Source: Cichorium intybus
Lineage: Eukaryota; Streptophyta; Magnoliopsida; Asterales; Asteraceae
Assembly: GCA_023525715.1 (NCBI GenBank)
Contig: CM042016.1
Coordinates: forward strand, 83,147,882 to 83,211,881
Direction: 5' to 3'
DNA length: 64,000 nt
The notes below the pieces were generated by a model. The model did no database searches. It worked only from the letters and a program-made list of their open reading frames with translations, and was not told where the DNA came from. Position numbers and translations under genes: made by a program. Every line of letters starts with the position of its first letter. Position 1 is the first letter of the stretch. This document shows, piece by piece, positions 35,305 to 47,222 of the stretch.

Positions 35305-38300
35305 GTGGTTTAAGTGAACTAGGTGTCTATAGAGTAGATTCCTGGACTTAAACCCTAAGATAGTAGACATGATGTATAGTTAGGTGTATATAAATTGTAT
35401 TTATACATATATAACCTAACTGGTGCTGACTTCTAACGTATAAGAAGTACGAACAGCGAATCCTATTGGAGGAATTTAGGGCGTGCAACCTTGAGAGGCG
35501 AACCAGCCCATTCTCAAGGCTCCATTGAACGAGGGGCAACGAGACAAGTAGCAGAAAATCCACATGGCAAGCAACAATAGTTGCTGTGGTCGGAAAAAGC
35601 AAATTTGGTGCTCACTGTGATTGATGTCAGGGTGAAAGAAAAGTAGCTGAGACTACAAGAAAAGCAGAGAAAGATTTGTGGACGCTTCAGGAGAAGTTAC
35701 CACAAACTGGGTCCAACTTTATAGGGAAAGGACCAAAACAGAGCCACTATGTATTGTGATCAGTGCAGGAAAAGCACTAAGAAAATTTTAGGGTTGAGAC
35801 TCTACTGTTGACATGCTGAAATTACAGATGATTGGAGCAGATTGCTCAAGCTTGTTAGATAGATCGGAAGTGTGTCTAGTGTGGAGCTATAGAACACTAT
35901 CCTAAGAAATACTCACATGCTAAATGTGGAGTAACGGGTAATGAACCCAGGAAAGAACGGGGAGGAAAGAAAGAAGAAATGAATGGTCGAAAGGGACCAG
36001 TGGTACCATGAGTATTCCAGCAGATTGTGGAAGAAGCTCGTGAGTAGACTGATATGGTTTCAGATATCATTGTCTTGAATATAATCCCCGTATATGTTAT
36101 ATTTGATCCATGAAGCTATGCTTTGGATCGATGACTTTGATGTTTTGTCTGAATATTTCATCAACGGTTATGGGTGAAATTTTGGAACTGGCTATAGCAA
36201 ATAGCAAATATGTTCAAGATATTGAACACCTGGAAGGTAGTCTGCCTAGGATTTACGGGACCATTTTTCCCTATAAATCTAGAGCCGATGCCTACCAAAG
36301 AATTTGAAGAAATTGTGTACATGAATTGGTTAGCAATGAATGATGCTAACATGAATTGTAGGAAATGAACATGATGGTTCAAAAATCAGAAGTGAAACGG
36401 ATGAAATCCATGATAAATGACCGTTGTTGAGAATACCGGTTATTTTCCTTTGCTTAGACTCGGAAAAGAGTTAGTAAAGGAATGATGTTGTAGTTGGCAT
36501 ACGTGGTATGGGCCAAGCTAATTAAAGCAGTGATAGTAGTGTACTACTTTAAATAAATTCTCGGATGTTTCTTTTGAAAAGAACTTCCAGGATTTCTGCC
36601 AGATTGGCGAGAAGAGCTTATGATTAAGCTTGTGTTGGGAGCCGTTCCTGTTATTTAGGCTCTATATTGATTAGCCTCTGCAGAGATGGCAGAGTGGTAA
36701 AACAATTGGAAGAAATTGTTTTTGAATTGGGGTCTCATATGGCCGAATGTGTCATCGTGTGGAGCCCTATATTGATTAAAAAGAAGAAAGATAAGTTAAT
36801 GTGTATGTACATTGACTAATGAGAATCTGATATTCTCGAAACCAGACCGAATATGAGGTACATTTGTACCATATATTGGAGTTAATTCACTAAGTTAAGT
36901 GATATGTAAAATCCTCCAAGTATGAAAGTTTGGCTAAAAGAAGTTTCAATTCTATGGGCATAATAATAGTGCCAAAGATGATAAAATAAATCTAGTAGAA
37001 TTGATGATGTGATAAAACTGGAACCGCCTAAGGAATCTGACTGAAATTGTAGTTCCTTGGATTGGCGGATTATTATAGGAGAGTTGTAGAAAACTGCTCC
37101 TTGATTGCTGTCTAGTTGACTAAAGCTGATTAAGCAAAGTGAAGAGTTTGAGTGGTAAGAAAGACCACATGTAACTTTTCAAAGGTTGAAACAAACCTTG
37201 TGTGAAACTCCGGTGTTAGCATTTTTGCTAAGCGGAGAAGATAAATTGTTTTATAGAAATGCATCCAAAGTTGATTTTGGATACATGATATTGCAGTGGC
37301 AATTATGAATTTGACATTGAAGCTTTAGAGACACTACTTGTATGGTGTAAAGCTTACTGTTGATACGGATCGTGAAAGCTTGAAACACTTAATTGATCAA
37401 AAATAAGCTAAATATGAGATAGCAAAGATAGATGGGTTACTTAAAGATTTCGGTTATGAAATCTTGTACCATCTCGGAAAGGCTGATGTGATTATAGATG
37501 CCTTGAATTAGAAAGAGTATCTTTTGAAAGATACAACCACATGCATGAGTGTGGCGAATTGATTACCTGAGTTGATTCGGGTAGCACAGAAAGAAGTGTG
37601 CAAGTCTGAAAAACGTGACAAGTAAATGAATGATTAGCTATTGAAAGAAGCTAGTTAGAAACTCACAGCGATTGAAAACCCTTGGTGGTTGTGTATGTGA
37701 GTTCCAACGCAAGGTGAGATATGAAATCTACCTTTAAAGAATTTATATTGGGGTAGATATGCAAAATGCCCGGAGCGGTACCAAACTGTGTAGGATGATA
37801 TAACCTATGTATTGGTGGCCGGCACTAAAGAAAGATATTGAAAGATACGTGAAAAGTGTTTGACTAGCGTGTAACTATAGTCAAATCATTAGAAGCAAAC
37901 GGAAAATTTAGCCGTTGTGGGTCCCAAAGAAGAAATGGGACGAAAATATTATAGACTTTGTAATAAAGTCTTTGCAAGTACCGCATGGGTATGACACCAT
38001 ATGGGTAATTGCAGGTTGATTGATGAAATCAGTGTAGAATTATACTGACTAAGAAAGAGATTAAGATCGAAAAGTAGCGAAAAGCTATATAGATAAAATA
38101 AATTGTCGACGTGAGTTATCGACACGAATTGTATAAGACCGAGATAATAGAATTATTCGTTAAATTTGGCATAAATTTCAAGAATAATTAGCTCAAAAAG
38201 TACTGTATATGAATTGCAGATTGATAGAAGAGACGAAATAATGACGTAGACTTTAGAAAATATGCATTGAACTTGCATAATAGACCCTAGTGGAAGATGA

Positions 38301-38996
38301 TAAGATCGTCTATCTTTGGTAGAACCCGTAGATAATGATAGTTTAGTACCAGCATTTAGATGACTCGTAAAATGCATAGTATGGAGTATCGTGTTGCACG
38401 CCGATTTGCTAGGAAAAAGTGGGGGAGAAACCGTTGACTGAAACCGAGATTTTACTTCAAAAAGAAGTAAAAGATTAGGCAAATTCGAGAAAGCTTGGAA
38501 ATAGACCAAAATCGACAAAAGTAGTATGCGGATTGTCGAGTAAAACCATTGAAACCCCAAGCGAGGGAAGGCGGTGATACTCAAAATATCCCTTGGAAAT
38601 ACTAAAAATTGATGTGGGACAAAAAGGAACGTTAAGTCCTCATATATTGGACTTTTCCATATGTTTCACAGAGTAAGAATTTTGATGTAATGAACGAAGT
38701 TTTGTGATGAACTTCAAGATATTTATAAAGTTTTCTATGGGTCTCATGGTTCTGAGAACATAAATGGATAAATTCCAACGAATCCCTCATGTTGAAATGA
38801 GGAAGATAAGTGATTAAGGTGCCCGGGACAACCGGAGGAGTGATATGCGAGTGGTGATATAACCACGAGATAAGAAGACTAGTATGGTTAAGTGCTTAGG
38901 CAATACCATAAAGGTTTCCATATGATATGAGAAACCGGAATTGTAACGAGAAAGAAATACCCTCGCTTGATAGTATGATTTCGGGGACGAAATCTT
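35305..38996 (+). pseudogene. Element E gag-pol relic
   Basis: Recognisable blocks in shifting frames are as follows. A CCHC-like gag knuckle is at about 35870-35930. A protease region (VIFD..GASYA) is at about 36085-36115. RT N-terminal text is ELPGFLPDWREELMIKLVLG at about 36570-36640, then KKKKDKLMCMYID at about 36780-36820. RT thumb text (SKYE..AKRSF) is at about 36920-36960. RNase H text LKDFGYEILYHLGKADVIID is at about 37440-37500. Integrase text LWVPKKKWDENIIDFVIKS is at about 37915-37970. The stretch that should carry the RT catalytic motif is missing between the second and third RT blocks. Stops are frequent throughout, so this interior cannot encode working enzymes. Confidence 0.85.
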
Positions 38997-39014
38997 TTGA
39001 AGGAGGGGAGAATT
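38997..39014 (+). other. Polypurine tract of element E
   Basis: tgaaggaggggagaattt directly before the 3' LTR, 8 bp after tttcggggacgaaatc. Confidence 0.85.
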
Positions 39015-41524
39015 TGTAACGCCAAGACACTCTTTTTATGTAAATATAATAAAAAGGGTAAAATGGTCATTTTACCTTGGAAGGGTAAATTGGTCTTTTG
39101 GACAGAAAGTATTTGGTTTGAAATAATATTTTGAGTTTTGGACTTAAAATGTTATAAAAAACTGATTTTTGGTCGTTTTACCACAAAAGGGTAATTTGGT
39201 CATTTGACCATGCGAGGGACCAAAAATGAAAAATATTGTTGTTTGTGGTAAATGTATAAAGAATGAAAGTTTTATTGTAATAAAACTTGATTTTGTGTTC
39301 AAAGTTCAAGAAATGGAACTTAGGGACCAAAAATGTAAAAATTTGAAGTATAAATATAAGAGAGTTGACTCTCTCTTTGACTAGCCATTTGTGCAGCAAC
39401 GGGAGGAGCAAGGAGGGTGCGATTTCTGCAGGAACTCATGGAATTGAAGCAAGGAATTAGAACTATGGCTTGGAATTTATGATTCCTAGACTTGAAAGGT
39501 TAGTAACTTGATTTCTAGCCAAGCTCTTGTATGTTCTTGGTGAGTCTTCATGGAGTGGACTGAAATCTGTAATTTCAGCCATAATCCATGATGTTTATAT
39601 GATTTCTGGGCTTAAACATGTTCAAGTAGTAAGAACATATGTTAAAAATAGCAAAGTAGATTGCTATTGTTGATAAATTGAATTGTTGCTCAAGAACCCT
39701 AAATCATGAATTGGTGTGATTAAGGTGTTTGTAATGGTTTAAAACTTGTTTTTAGTCAAGGGTTTTGGTCTTAGAACAAACCCCAATCGATTAAGGACCG
39801 GATTAAGGACTTAATGGACCAAAACTGCTTGCTACAGTGCATAAATCGCGACTGGCCAGGAGGTCTGCCCAGGCGCCAGGCGCGGTGCGCCCAAGCCCCA
39901 GGCGGGGTGCGCCCAGGCGCAGTGCGCCCTGGCCTAGGCGCAGTGCGCCTCCGAGCAGAGGCCAGGCAGGGAATCAAAAACGCTAACTTTTGTTTGGCTT
40001 GTCCGATTTAGCTCAAACTTGAACCGTAGGCTCGTTATGGTCTGAAAAGTTTGAGAAAATTTTTATTACGAGTTTTCGACCCCTCGGGGGCACTGTAGAT
40101 CGATCCGAATGCCTCGGTGAATAGTAAAATTCACATAAAGATAGTAAATGTAAAGTTTATTATCTAGGCATTGTTTATAATGATATAATATTGGACTCTT
40201 ACGTATTAGAGTCAATTTAGATGATTATTAACCTATTATCATTTGGTATATAAATGGATAAATAGCTATGGGACAAAATGGTTGTGGTGCACGCAAAGGC
40301 AAGAAACAACTGGGAATTAAATGCAACTAGCATCCAGGTGAGTAATCTCACTAATACCATATGTGATATATGATGATTGAGTTGTTACAGGTTAAAACTG
40401 ATTGTGGGATGAAATTGATGGTTCAAAGATACATTTGAAGAGACAATACCAGATAAGCCGTGAGTCTATAATAGACAAGAACGGAGCTGTGAGTCAAACC
40501 TATATAGACAATACCGGATAAGCCGTGAGTCATTGCGATGACAAGAACGGAGCCGTGAGTCTAGGCAACAGCGGGCTAACCCGTGAGCCAAGGCAACAGC
40601 GGGCTAACCCGTGAGCCATAACTAATTCTGGATTTTATATCCAATGGGTGCGGCCTTCGGGCTATGATTTCTGGATTTTATATCCAATGGGTGCGGCCTT
40701 CGGGCTATGATTTCTGGATTTTATATCCAATGGGTGCGGCCTTCGGGCTATGATTTCTGGATTTTATATCCAATGGGTGCGGCCTTCGGGCTATGATTCT
40801 GGTGCGGCCTTCGGGCTATGATATTTGGTGCGGCCTTTTTGGCTATGATTTTGTTACAGGTGCATGGTGCGGCCTTTTGGCTATGATATCTGGTTATTAA
40901 ACCCAGCTGGTGCGGCCTGCGGGCTATGAATTATATATTGATAATGTTTTGGTGCAGCTTATATAGCTATGATACAGAGTGCGGCTTAAATAGCCAGGAT
41001 ATACGGTGCGGTCCGATGTGACTAAGAGATATGGGACAGAAATAGTTGTATATGATTATATGTGCAAATAACTGACGTGGCTTGATAATTGCAGGTTATC
41101 ATGTTATAGTCGGTAAGGCTGTAATTTAGGATGTGAAATCCTAAGAGATATTTGGTCAGCCAGTAAGGCTAGGAGTTCGGATTCGATATCCAGACAGATA
41201 TATGATTGTATTTTGATACATGTTATTTGCATATTTGATTACTCACTAAGCTTTGTAGCTCATACCGTTTGTTAATGTCCCTGCAGGTTAGCATGATCCT
41301 GATAAGGGAATAGATAGAGTCCGTGACTCGAGAAGTAGGACTCTTAGATGCTGTCAGTAGCAGCCCGGCTTCAAAGGAGACTATGGTATTATATACTCTC
41401 CTTGATACACTTGTACCCATATTTATTAAAAATATACCCCTTTGTTATAGTTTTATGTATTAAAACCTTGATTTTAAATGAAAAATTTTTCAGGGGTGTT
41501 TTGTTTTAAAAGCTGGGTGTTACA
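39015..41524 (+). repeat. 3' LTR of element E, 2510 bp
   Basis: Matches 32692-35288 throughout. The 87 bp length difference is almost all explained by two fewer 43 bp units. Confidence 0.95.
40628..40799 (+). repeat. Four 43 bp tandem units in 3' LTR of E
   Basis: Starts at 40628, 40671, 40714 and 40757. Same unit as in the 5' LTR. Confidence 0.97.
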
Positions 41525-41724
41525 TAAGCTGCTAGCTACAGCTAGACCGGCAGGTCTGGGGTGACAATGTCTTCACATTACGACGCCTGAAGAACTTCGT
41601 GGCAGGCCTACATACTAGTCAGTAAGGTTATAATAACTCACATGAACGACAACGAATATCCTTAGTTTGGGGAAAAACATTCTTCAAATGGTTTTATATA
41701 AATATAAAACTACATGTTGCTCTA

Positions 41725-41960
41725 CACTAAATATAAGTATGGCTTTTACTTATACATACGGGTTTTATGGGATTAAAACCACATTTTATCAAGATACAAA
41801 TATAAGTATGGTTTTACTTATACATACGAGTTTTATGGTATTAAAACTACACTCGAACAAGTTACAAATATAAGTATGGTTTTACTTATACATACAAGTT
41901 TTATGAAAACTAAAACTACATTTTATCAAGATATAAATAAGAGTACGATTTTACCTACGT
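41725..41960. repeat. Tandem array, about 3 units of 70-78 bp, in LTR D
   Basis: Units share aaatataagtatggttttac, then ttatacatacgagttttatg and attaaaactaca. Confidence 0.85.
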
Positions 41961-42490
41961 GAAGGTTTTACGGAATTAGATCTACAATTAATCTACGAAT
42001 AAACATGTATTTACATGGTTTCATACAAGAACAAGACTACGTAATACTAATTTCAAGTACAGAACACTTATACATTTTTCGGTCTTTGAGTTTTAAGACT
42101 ACGACTCATTTATAAGAAAATATTGGACTTTCTGGTTTCAAACATTATCTCTTTACAAGGAAAAACGATTATGGATTTTCTCATACAAAAATCTTATGAA
42201 CTCACCAACGTAATGTTGACCCTCTTCCAAACTACTTGTATTCTCAGGTAACAATTAGTCAGGCCCGACTACCCTTTTGGGATGGGACGCGAAGACGTCT
42301 CTTTTACTTATTTCATTATCATACTGTAATTGGGTTGAAACAATACCGCTTGAACAATGTAACTTTTCAATTATAATGTATGATGGTTGTTGATCTACTT
42401 ATTTTTCAATGTATGCAATGGTTGTGAATACTATGTCCCGTTCCGCCCTCAGACGATTCCGCCATCGTGGTTTGGGGGTGTGACATATAG

Positions 42491-42753
42491 GTACTGGTTC
42501 TCTAACGTTTTGTGATAAGTTATATATGGTTAATATTGTTACTTCATACAATGAAACCTTGCATGTGGATTCACGTGGTACTAAACGAAAATTAAATAAT
42601 GAAAATTCAGCAACGTTATGGCACAAACGTTTAGGTCATATATCAAAACCAAGAATTGATAGGTTTGTGTCACACGGTGTGTTGAGTAACATTGACTTCA
42701 TAGATTTGAACATCTGTGTTGAATGTATCAAGGGAAAACAGACCAAAACTTAA
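42491..42753 (+). pseudogene. Element C pre-integrase block, continued after D
   Basis: Begins at the second TATAG. The frame 42526-42753 encodes MVNIVTSYNETLHV, LWHKRLGHISKPRID and CVECIKGKQTKT, the HHCC zinc motif that precedes copia integrase. It stops at 42753 just where the integrase core should begin, and unrelated sequence follows. Confidence 0.85.
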
Positions 42754-43829
42754 AGATCACAATTTTAATACCCAATTGACACTTGTGTTAATTCCAATTA
42801 CATAAAATGGCTGGTGACACTTAATTCACTTACAATACTCCTATATTTTAGTGTAACCCATGATTAACACAATTAAGTTAATTTTTAGGTCAAACATTTT
42901 GTAAATGTTTTGGGCACGTTGGACAAACAGGGCCTTCCTTGTGAACCTGGTAAGGGGAGGGGGTGTTTCCTTTGACCTCTCCTTTCGTTGTGTTTGAAAT
43001 AGCACTCGCCTTATAAACAAACATGCACTCTAGACAACCTAAGTTGTATTATATTATAGTTTATATCCCCAATTTGCACTTGTGTTAGTCCCAATCTATA
43101 ACTGATCAATCCCCAAAATCTGATCAAATCCGGAGAACTGTATCAACTCCGCAACTAAAAATCTCAATGATCAGATCACATGTCGTCATAAAAAGTATGA
43201 ACCATCACTTGTTCCTCGAATCACTGAAGAACGTCATAGAGAACGAATAACAATAATGAGAATAACATGTTGAAAAAAATAGCAAAAATCCTATAATAGA
43301 GTCTGAACAATAAATAATCGTGATCCGGAGACAGTTTAGCAACGCCATGAATTTGATCTCGGAATACCAAAAATAAGTGTCATGTCGCATCACAAAATAA
43401 GTCTTCATCCTCGGATTTCTTCGAAAATCCAAACTTTACATTTCATCGGATGTGTGTGCCACTCTTTGCGCACCAACAACTAGCCAAAGGAGTGATTAGA
43501 GACACATTCCTCACACTCATCTGGTGGTGGCAGCATCCGGTTTAAGAGTCCTATGCATTAACCTCATGTACACTAAAACACCGATACTTGTAATTTGCGT
43601 AATTTGCTTTAATTGGTGACTTCCGACTCTCATATTAATTTATTATCCAAAGAAATGGTAGAATGAATATCAAGTAAATCACTATGCATATGTTCCAAAT
43701 TAGTCGATTATCTATTAATATTAAGAAATGATTGTCTTGTAATTTGGTAAGCATAAAGTCTTACATTTTGTTCTATGGATGTCAATGCCTAAAATTAATC
43801 TAGTATTAGAAATTTCATACATTCTTCTA
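42754..43829. other. Unassigned sequence between elements C and F
   Basis: No coding motif seen. Two related phrases, caattgacacttgtgttaat (42773) and caatttgcacttgtgttagt (43071), hint at an old duplication. Confidence 0.4.
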
Positions 43830-45200
43830 AAGTTTACATGACTCAATATAACATGTCAAAGCATGGAATCATCAATTTTCAAAAAAGACGATAGCATATA
43901 TGTAGAAGTATCTACCGAAACAATTTTTAACAACATTCATACAAAACATGCTATCACAAAAATAACCAAATATGATAGATTTACCACATCGGGATATAAT
44001 ATACCTTTTCGATTTATAAACATGTTTAAAAATATAACTATTCAAACAAAGAATTAGCACTAATAAAATTCTTCATAATCTTAAGTACAAACAACATAAC
44101 ACGGATTTACTCTAAAATTACAACTCCAACTCCACAATCTGGTTGACTCGAATCATCACCCATGTTAAGCACATAATTATAATCTATCGTTGTTAATTTC
44201 CCAAACCACCGTTGATCCTTGCAAATATAAATAGTTCTCGTGAGTTAGCCCACCATTCAAAATCATCATCCTATACATAAAAGGATTCATGAATTAGTGA
44301 AACGTAATTATGTAAGTTATTTAAATTTGGCCTTCCCTTAGCCACTTTCGCTACTCCCAACATCATTTTTGTTCAATTTAACATGATGATGATGATTAAA
44401 ATGTCCTACCCTTTGACATCTTTAACAAACCAAATCTTTTGGTTTCTTGTTAGGTTTGTTAGGACCATCAAATTTGAGTTTCTTTCCATTTCCTTTGTTA
44501 TTAGTGTTATGTTTATTCTATTTTACCATATGAATATAGGTTGTCCAGATTCAGTTTACTCTTATTCTTATCAATTTCTTGTATTTGAAGTGATACTTTT
44601 ATACACAACTGACTCGCAGTTGACGCAGTTGAACCATTGACAATTATTTTTTATGTTTTAAGTTATGGTTTGAAATCTTTAAATGGTGAAGGTAATTTGT
44701 CAATTAAACCAGACACATCAATTAATGTGTGTAACCCCATCTTGTATAGTGTAAATTGGCCGAGAATATGTAGAAGATCATTATATTATTCCATTACGGA
44801 CCTTGAATTAATCATCTTTTAATTATCGAAATGGCTTACAAAGAACTTCTTAAAAAGACATATTATGTGATGTATTTTGATTTAAGGGAATTCCATAATT
44901 CCTTTGCACTCTCCATATTTTGGTATATTGAATAAGGAATCAAACATACTATTAAGAATGTGTCCACGAAAAATATGGTCAACATTTTCCCACTTACTCC
45001 TTTTGTGGGTTTATACTAGTGTCTCATGTTCCCTAGTTTTTGGAATGGGGGTTGATAGCACATACCTCACTTTCAATGTTGCAAAAAAAATCTTCTTTTC
45101 CGACCGTCTTCGAGAATCATTACTTAAAAACATTGAAGTCATTTCATTGATAATTTGGTCATGGTTAGTGGTTACCAAAGGAATATATCAATACAGTTGT
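43830..45200 (-). pseudogene. Ty1/copia remnant F: gag, protease, pre-integrase
   Basis: On the minus strand from about 45150, the blocks are FRGHILNSMFDSLFNIPKYG, then SHFDN.KMINSRSVMEQYNDL, LLHILGQFTLYKMGL and VSGLIDKLPSPFKDFKP (copia gag). Next comes a Lys-rich linker (KLKFDGPNKPNKKPKD) and CQRVGHFNHHHH, a damaged knuckle. ICKDQRWFGKL..NMGDDSS..P follows as a protease/pre-integrase region, with no active-site triad legible. It decays by about 43830. Stops are abundant. This is a different copia lineage from B and C and in the opposite orientation; no LTR was identified. Confidence 0.75.
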
Positions 45201-47222
45201 TTGAAAAGTTAGTGATAGGAAACAAAATGTGGTAATCAAGAATTTGGATTGCTTCACAAATCGTGTAAGGTCACTTTTATGTATTGATGCTTTCCCTTAT
45301 AATGCCTTGGTTAATAAAAACTTCAACTCGGGATAATCTATGAGGATCACTCAAAGTTTTATGCACCAAAGCAGAGAACAATGTTTCTGCAAAAGTATAT
45401 GAATTATTAAGTTTCGTAAGAGTCAATCCAAATAGGAGAAATATGACTTTATATGCTTATCTATCTTAAAATTAGATAAGATAGTGAATTGTGGATTTTA
45501 ACTGTTTTTTGTGGAAAAACTGGCCTGACAACTCAAGTTGTCTAGCCGGAGGTGTCATAGGCAGCTTGGACTGCAGCTGTCACAAATAACTTGGGCTACC
45601 AAGGCAGCTTGAGCTCAGAGCCGTTCAGAGTCGATTTGAGGCTCGGGGTAAAATTAAAAATTAGGCCCTCCAAAATACAAAAAGTTATAGTAAAAAGTCA
45701 TCAAAATATGCATTTAGACTTGATAAAAATCATCATAAAGCAGTTGAATCTCACAAAGCAAAAACTGCAAGGATCATAAAGCAATTACAACAAAAAGATC
45801 TCAAACTTGCAAACTTTTACATGCAATTAAACTCACAAAGTGAAAACTGCAAGTTTACAACACAATTCTTAGACCAAAATATACAAAGTGTTGGAACTCA
45901 AATGTTTGTTTATCTAACACTATTCATTTTTTTAAATAGAAAACATTTATATCCAAATGGTTTTTTTTTTTGGAAGAATTATGTATTTACGTTTTATTTC
46001 AGGAAGAAAATATAAAACATTATTCTTATCTATGAGATCATCGTTTAATTTGTTCCGACTCATACAACAACACACGTCTGGTTACATATTATATTTTGTC
46101 AAAACAATCACTTTTTGTATAAATTTAGAAAAAGAAAATAAACAAAACGACATTGAATAAGCAAACATTACCACAGATGCTAGCTAGGCGGCCGGTCAAA
46201 GTTGTGTGGAAAAAGCCGGGTCAATATCGCTCCAATGCATGGATATTTGGACTGATGGAACACCAATAAACTACATCTTCACCAGATAAAGCTTTTGTCT
46301 TGTCCTGTTCACTTTGGAGTCCAATTTCTTTATTAATCTATGTAAAAATCAACTTTTTTTTATTTGTTAAAATTGTATTGTTTTTGATAATATTAGTTAT
46401 GAGTAATAAAAAACAGTTTAATTGTTATTAAAATGTGTATATAAGGTGTTTATTTAACAACACCTTGATGTTCAGAAAATATGAAAATACAAAACCCCAT
46501 TATGGTACAATCCTTAAATAAGCACTCTCCAAACATATGATCCTTAATCATATCAACTCGATCCATATATGTTCTCTAATATTCTAGAATGGAAAATAAA
46601 AACTCTTCAGACTTCAACCAAACAAGTTTTCTGAAAATTGTATAAACTTCACTTTATTTTTTAAATACATTTTCTAGAAAACTGAAAATAGTTTTCAAAA
46701 CCAAACGCAGCCTTATCTTTTCAATATCAATAAGTGGTATATGAATAAAATGTTATCCTAAAAAACAACGCTGAAGATTTATTTGTGACAATGAAAAAAA
46801 AACAAACAAGTGTAAATTTCTAAAATGCCAATTTCTATGAAAATTTGTCACATCGTTATTTCTATATTAAACTAAAATAAACAATCATATATAACTTAGT
46901 CCCCATTACCTATCAAGTAAAAACCACCAAATCTCAAGCCACATGCAAAAACCTACATGACCAATTTCATCATAACATCATAAATAAAACCATAAAATGC
47001 TAAAACATAATCTCCAACGACAATAACATCCAAAACTGTACGTTTGTTCGCAAACACCATCCTCAAATTTCCATCACATCTCTCTACAATTTAAACATAT
47101 CTATAAACAAATTCGGTCTCCGAGATGCATCACACACAAACGAACAAACATAAACCGTCTATAGTTTCCATGTAATCTACTACGTGTGTATATTTAGATA
47201 ATAACTATCCGCACCAAACCCG
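45201..47222. other. Intergenic 3' of the CID gene; no gene seen
   Basis: AT-rich, and it would contain the 3' UTR of the CID gene just below 47223. A phrase aaaaccaaacgcagccttat at about 46698 resembles a MITE end, without a partner found. Confidence 0.5.

Larger units (their letters stand above)
32692..41524 (+). mobile_element. Ty3/gypsy element E with young LTRs but decayed interior (8833 bp)
   Basis: 5' LTR 32692-35288, 3' LTR 39015-41524, TSD TAAGC at 32687-32691 and 41525-41529. PBS is at 35292 and the purine tract at about 38997-39014. The LTRs start TGTAACGCCAAGACACTC and end GGGTGTTACA. By eye they differ by roughly 27 substitutions plus two repeat units. The interior is only 3.7 kb and encodes a gag-pol relic with many stops. 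Confidence 0.95.
30051..42485 (+). mobile_element. Solo gypsy LTR D (about 3.6 kb), split by element E
   Basis: TSD TATAG at 30046-30050 and 42486-42490. The insert begins TGTGACAATTG and ends GGGGGTGTGACA, the same ends as LTR A. Without E (and one TSD copy) it is about 3.6 kb and has no PBS, gag, pol or second LTR. A solo LTR left by LTR-LTR recombination is the simplest reading. It interrupts the pre-integrase region of element C. Confidence 0.85.
22728..42753 (+). mobile_element. Ty1/copia element C (degenerate), host of nested insertions B and D
   Basis: Pieces on the plus strand are a PBS tggtatcagagcc (22728-22740), leader, gag from 28884, a protease block at about 29740-29900, start of the pre-integrase region (29905-30045), then its continuation at 42491-42753. 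The gaps are filled exactly by element B (TSD TTTTG) and solo LTR D (TSD TATAG). The remainder of pol and the 3' LTR are missing after 42753, and the 5' LTR start was not located. Confidence 0.8.

Noticed and set aside
36678..36700. gagatggcagagtggtaaaa looked like a tRNA 5' part
   Set aside because: No cloverleaf follows, and the frame translates as the conserved RT text around AEMAEW.
46690..46712. MITE end (aaaaccaaacgcagccttat), and a similar one at 21365-21381
   Set aside because: No inverted partner or target duplication found nearby.
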